64,000 nucleotides of DNA from Colocasia esculenta (taxonomy: Eukaryota > Streptophyta > Magnoliopsida > Alismatales > Araceae): positions 88,785,968 through 88,849,967 of the forward strand of contig CM024761.1 of assembly GCA_014218235.1 (NCBI GenBank), given 5' to 3'. Numbering within the stretch: position 1 is the first letter of the stretch; every line of letters starts with the position of its first letter. Positions 59,716-64,000 of the stretch are shown here, piece by piece. Both the position numbers and the translations under genes were made by a program. The notes beneath the pieces are model-generated. The model was not told where the DNA came from and did no database searches. It saw only the letters and a list, made by a program, of their open reading frames with translations.

Positions 59716-60090
59716 CTGAGCCTCCAACTGTGCCTGGAGTGCTATCTGGGTATGAGCCTGCGTCTGCATGGCTTGCACCAGACCTTGCATGAATATTCCA
59801 TAATCCACAGGCGGCAGTGGGGAAGTACAGGACCTTGCGGTGCCGGGGCCTGCTGCTCCGCCGCTCGTCACGTCTCGTCTCATCCTCACGGGCCGCGCTC
59901 CCGCCACGCCTACCTCTCGAAGCCATGGCTGTAATAAATTTCAGCCACCTTAGAGCTAGGTTACTAAGTTTTCTAACCATTTCTTATCTCATTTCACTTC
60001 TTATTAGTGTTTTCTACACATGTGGACATTCCTATGTAGACTTAGCATGTATGGGGATGAAGACAGTATATATATTCATGTGCAATCTCA

Positions 60091-60108
60091 CTGGTTGCTC
60101 TGATACCA
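60091..60108 (-). promoter_or_regulatory. Primer-binding site of gypsy-3
   Basis: The minus strand reads TGGTATCAGAGCAACCAG, initiator-Met type, a few bases after the LTR end. Confidence 0.95.
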
Positions 60109-60113
60109 ATCTC

Positions 60114-63100
60114 TGTAGCGACCCTCATTATATCGGTACGGTTATACCAACCCACGTCGATATAGTGAACGTTGCCACAGTGGGACATTTCCCAACAATA
60201 ACATTCAGCTGAGATACACGTGAATATAAGAACATAGTAGCGGAAGTAAAAAACCACTGTCTTCATTTCATTCATCATCCCATTTAACATACATGATTGC
60301 AATAACATTTAAAGAACTAAAAGTCCACATAATTAATTGCTAAAAATCAAATACATAATTGTCCACACTTAAACATCTTCCATGATACTGCTAGTACAAT
60401 GTTGCAATTACAAACTATGAAATCAAAATATCGCAAAGTACACCAACGATCTAATCTCCACGCTCGGAGTCGGTCTCCACTGCCTCCTCCGCAAGTGTTG
60501 TCGTCAACAACTACGCCTGTACGCCGAAGCAAGTAATGAGTCTAAAGACTCAGCAAATACACTACATATACCATACATGTACATGTCATAGCAGTTTTAC
60601 ATACACATTTACAAGACACAATCATGTAGCATGCTTGTCATGAAGTTAACAACCTATCATGGTGGTTCTACTCATTAAACACATGATTCATGCTTTCAGA
60701 TTTTCTAAATCAAAATCTCCTATCAGTCACGTCTCTCAATAATCTCTCCAACACATGAGAGGTCTACTTTCAATTAAACTAAAACATGAAAGCAAGTTTA
60801 GCATGACTAGTTTATTTACATGAAAGAAAACATTGCTAACATGGTTACTTCTCATTCTTACGCATGCACATACCATTTTACATGCCTAAGCTTGCTGTTT
60901 TGACGTGGTTTAACACTTTACACTCTAACACATGAAAGCTATGTTCTCATTCAAACCACAACGTGAGAGCAAACACACATGGAATGGGTTACACATAAGT
61001 AAGGATTGTCCCTAGCATGGATTCTACGCATTGTACACATATAACACATGATCATAACCACATTTATGTTGCTGTTCTAACATGATTTCAGATCATCATA
61101 TCATGGATTTCAATTTCACATCTTCACATTTTGGTTTCACATTTTTACACAATTTCTAATTCACATACTTCACTTTTTACACATTGCACATTTACACATT
61201 GTTCACACTACACAATTTGCACATGATCACAATCACATTCACATTTTACACTTAGTGCCGTGACACATAGTCTAAACCACCATAAGAAGGACACATCACA
61301 TCACATACACATAAACGTCACCTAGGCAATACAGTGACGACTCTTGGACTGCGCAGACTGGGAGAACAAGTCTCCACCCTAACCAGTGGTACTTGTCCAC
61401 CTCCAGGATTTCATCCTAATGCCCTTAGGATCACAACACATTGAACCTTCTCAGGGGGACTTTTCCCTGATACGGTTCCACTGCCCTCTATGGAAGCAGT
61501 GTCACACTTGGCACGATTTACACATTTACTGATTTTAACGTATATCTTTACACATGTCACTTACCTCTCATTCATTTTCTTATTCACACAAGGGCTCTGT
61601 TTTTTTTTTCCTAACATGATTCTATAATTTAATAGGGATCACATGTTCAGAATTTTGCATAAATCAGATCACTCGCCCATGTCACATTATTCCCACATTA
61701 ACATGCATTGTTCGCATTTTTGCAAGGAAAATTCATATTTCACTATATAGTTGTCCAAACGACCTGAAAATTTAACCACATGCTGATTTCGGATTTAGGA
61801 CCCCACATGAAAATTTCACATTTTTCTGATCCAAAATGCAATTACAGAAAATTTAACATAAATTCCCATGTTATTCGAAATTCAATTTATCATGGTGTAT
61901 AACATAAAAGTTCAGTTTAACAGAGCATAACCCGAACCCAATATACAAATACCACAGGAAATTTCCCCGGATTTATTACACAACACACGATTTACTGGAA
62001 TTTTAACAATCCTACACATGTTTTTCTAATTCCATTTCAGAAAATTCAATAAATCAGAGGAGCATGAGGAAAATTCCCAAAAATTCAGAGCATGTACTGA
62101 TTTACCGACTCACGGTTTGAAAAAATTTAAGGCATCCAACTTCACATGAATTGCACAAACGGTAAAGAACATGGTCTAGGTCTCATCATGCATACATTCT
62201 CCATAATAAAACCATTTATGTCAAATCACAGAAATTACAAAGATCTCACCACACATTCAGACATCCATATTACATATCATAATAGGTTTACAATATATCC
62301 TCATCGAAAACACATCGAAAATAAACATATACCAGGAAGAACACCTCACTGTTCTGTCCTGGAGAACTTAACGGCGGTCTCTGGCCGTTCCAGGAGTGGA
62401 CGACAAGATCGTTGGACGCACACTAGGGATCTCAGCGTCAAGGGCATTGACTCCAAGTTCCTGTCTGTGCAGAAACACAGACCGAACTCCAAATAAAAAG
62501 GTGAATGGGGGATCTAGGACACGAGGAAAAAACCTAAAAATGATAAAACCCTACTTGACATCTACATGGACGATAGGGGTAGGTTACTTGCCTCTAGAAA
62601 ATACTCCAGACGGATCTAAATGGTCGGAGAAGCTCTCCTTGGGCAGTCCCAAGAAGCTCCACAATTGCTCTCCCCCGGGTTCTATGACGAAGATGCCTCT
62701 AAGATGAGGTCGGGGAAGCCTCCTCCTTCACTTCAGCTAGCTCCTTGTCGTGGTAGATGGCCAGGAACAGCTTCAGAAGGTCGGATCCAAGCTTGCGAAG
62801 GGTGGGGTTTTCTCACAGTTTTCTCTAGGGTTTTTCTTCTCCTTCTCCTCCTCTTGCAAAGAGAGCCAAGAGAGGGTTGAGGGTTGCAAAAAGGGCTTGT
62901 AAATAGGAGAGGGGGCTCTCCTTTCACGCAGGCTTGACAAGAAGCCTTTCAGACCATTGGGGACAGCTCCCCAATGGTTGGGGTAGCTTGTTCCGGGATT
63001 TTGGCTCTGCAACGCATGCAGGCCAGAGAATTAGCGTCCACATCGCTGGACGCTGGGATTAGTGTTGGCGTCCATATGGTTGACGCCTACACAACACAAA

Positions 63101-63372
63101 CGTCCATTGATATTGACGCCAAGCTGGCCTTCGGCCAGAACTAAAAAACATGCAGGAAACCATGCATAACCTATACATATATACATGCATTATGTATACT
63201 ATCACGTACATGCTACCATCATACCATTCATACATTATTTACCACTAACTTATACACATGCATACATAAGTATAAATAGTTAATACATACGTAGATATGT
63301 ACATCTATGCATACACAACATGAATTATTTACACGAAATTAAAATAATGCAACAAAATTCGAGGGCCTTACA
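60114..63372 (-). repeat. Gypsy-3 5' LTR, 3.26 kb
   Basis: Pair of 38703-41998 with identical ends. It differs by scattered substitutions (for example TAACAGGG against TAATAGGG) and small indels; one of the CACATTTACACATT-type repeats near 39790 is shorter here. Inverted hairpin AGCGTCCA/TGGACGCT at 63033-63054. No gene is supported in it. Confidence 0.95.
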
Positions 63373-64000
63373 ACATGTCTACATGAAAGTTGACTACAAG
63401 ATCTACATGCTATATGACTACTTGTTACATGTCTACATGCTACATGATTATATGCCATATGAACTACATGTCATTTGTTATATGTAATATTCATTGCATG
63501 TTTAAATGATCACTTGCTACATGATAACCTATTGAATGTTGCATAATATAGGTAAGGAATTACTTGAATTTGTTTATCTACTACATAACATTGACTACAT
63601 GATTTATTTACATGCTTTGTTTCATAAGTGGTATCCATATGCTTCATGCCATGAAAAAGGTAAATGTATGTATTAACATGACCCATGTAAAATGATGAAT
63701 ATGTTTTGTTTAGAACCATGTGAAGGATTTTGTAAATTGTCCATGTGATAGTATTACTTGATAAGCATGTGTTAGTGTCATGTGAAATCATAGAAAATGA
63801 AAGCATAAGTACCCATGTTTAGGCTGTTGATTACATGTATTAGTATAGTTTTGTTTAAAAGACTCCATGTTTAATTCTTATGTTATAGCATGAACATATA
63901 AGAGTTTAAATGTGAAATATAGTAAGTTAGTAAAATGTTAAATTGTTAGAAAGCATGCGTGATGAGTGTACATCTTGTGATTTTAAGTTGCTTGCTGAGT
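63373..64000 (+). mobile_element. Gypsy-4 LTR, continuation
   Basis: Continues the ATG- and TACATG-rich sequence that stops at 38702. The last bases, GTTGCTTGCTGAGT, match in reverse the segment AGACTCAGCAAGCAAC about 440 bases inside the solo LTR (4005-4020), so a few hundred bases of this LTR should remain beyond the window. No gene is supported in it. Confidence 0.8.

Larger units (their letters stand above)
58690..59923 (-). pseudogene. Ty3/gypsy gag of gypsy-3, with two apparent introns
   Basis: Starts MASRGRRGG at 59923, 170 bases after the PBS, in a good context (GCCATGGCT). Recognisable Gag blocks on the minus strand are a Gln/Ala-rich N-terminus ending LEAQ; LPPSFKGESDPLLAESW (about 59525-59575); LATYMLQ, then WWAS after a gap; SKYAHSYRGRP; KFVMGLKPSLRTRLVAF; YLKRRK; and GGTECW knuckle remnants near 58825. 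Two gaps (59633-59715 and 59363-59439) have clean GT-AG borders and keep phase 0. Single-base shifts occur near 59598, 59464 and 59027. It is cut at 58690 by the Sirevirus, which separates it from protease. Confidence 0.85.
38703..63372 (-). mobile_element. Ty3/gypsy chromovirus gypsy-3 with nested Sirevirus
   Basis: Complete minus-strand element of about 11.46 kb once the Sirevirus (45482-58689) is removed: 5' LTR 60114-63372, PBS 60091-60108, gag 58690-59923, pol 42044-45481, PPT 41999-42012, 3' LTR 38703-41998. It is inserted in the LTR of its relative gypsy-4. The flanks ATATG (38698-38702) and ACATG (63373-63377) look like a 5-bp duplication with one substitution. The C-terminal chromodomain (LWRNFSREEATWELE) and long LTRs point to the Tekay/Del clade. 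Confidence 0.92.

Overview
The window is plant nuclear DNA made almost entirely of nested LTR retrotransposons. I found no convincing host gene, rRNA, tRNA or CRISPR array. The evidence for a plant is Ty1/copia Sirevirus elements, Ty3/gypsy chromoviruses with a Tekay/Del-like C-terminal chromodomain and very long LTRs (2.1-4.2 kb), primer-binding sites of the plant initiator-Met type, and one element with a tRNA-Asp-type site. The species cannot be named; a large repeat-rich angiosperm genome fits.

Nest 1 (1-28164). The oldest layer is a decayed Sirevirus on the minus strand (copia-A: 15841-17461 and 24718-28164). Gypsy-1 (plus strand; pol 1-3272, 3' LTR 3380-15840 in pieces) is inserted in its RT at 15840/15841. 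The gypsy-1 3' LTR was itself hit twice: by a 3.4-kb solo LTR (3564-6984, TSD GCGAC) and by a 6.9-kb non-autonomous Athila-like element (8696-15620, TSD TTACT). The copia-A integrase was hit by a 3.05-kb solo LTR (17462-24717, TSD GTATT), which in turn holds a 4.2-kb solo LTR (18636-22832, TSD CTTAC).

Junction zone (28165-30093). This holds a second minus-strand Sirevirus LTR with hairpin repeats and a scrap of a plus-strand Sirevirus end.

Nest 2 (30094-64000). Gypsy-2 (plus strand, from 30094) is cut at 35998 in its RNase H by the LTR of gypsy-4 (plus strand). That LTR is split at 38702/63373 by gypsy-3 (minus strand, 38703-63372, both LTRs about 3.3 kb). Gypsy-3 is split between gag and protease by a young, nearly complete Sirevirus (plus strand, 45482-58689) with open gag and pol frames, a large third gene and almost identical 2.04-kb LTRs.

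Within each element the genes form the usual replication set: Gag particle protein, protease, integrase, RT and RNase H, with PBS and PPT priming the two DNA strands. The most unusual points are: two short phase-0 GT-AG introns apparent in gypsy-3 gag; a large non-envelope-looking third gene in the Sirevirus with its own TATA-like leader; a TGATG stop/start overlap between Sirevirus gag and pol; CpG-containing hairpin clusters in the LTRs of nearly every family here; and a solo LTR inside a solo LTR. Many coding breaks and LTR differences are single-base indels in homopolymers, so some may be assembly errors.
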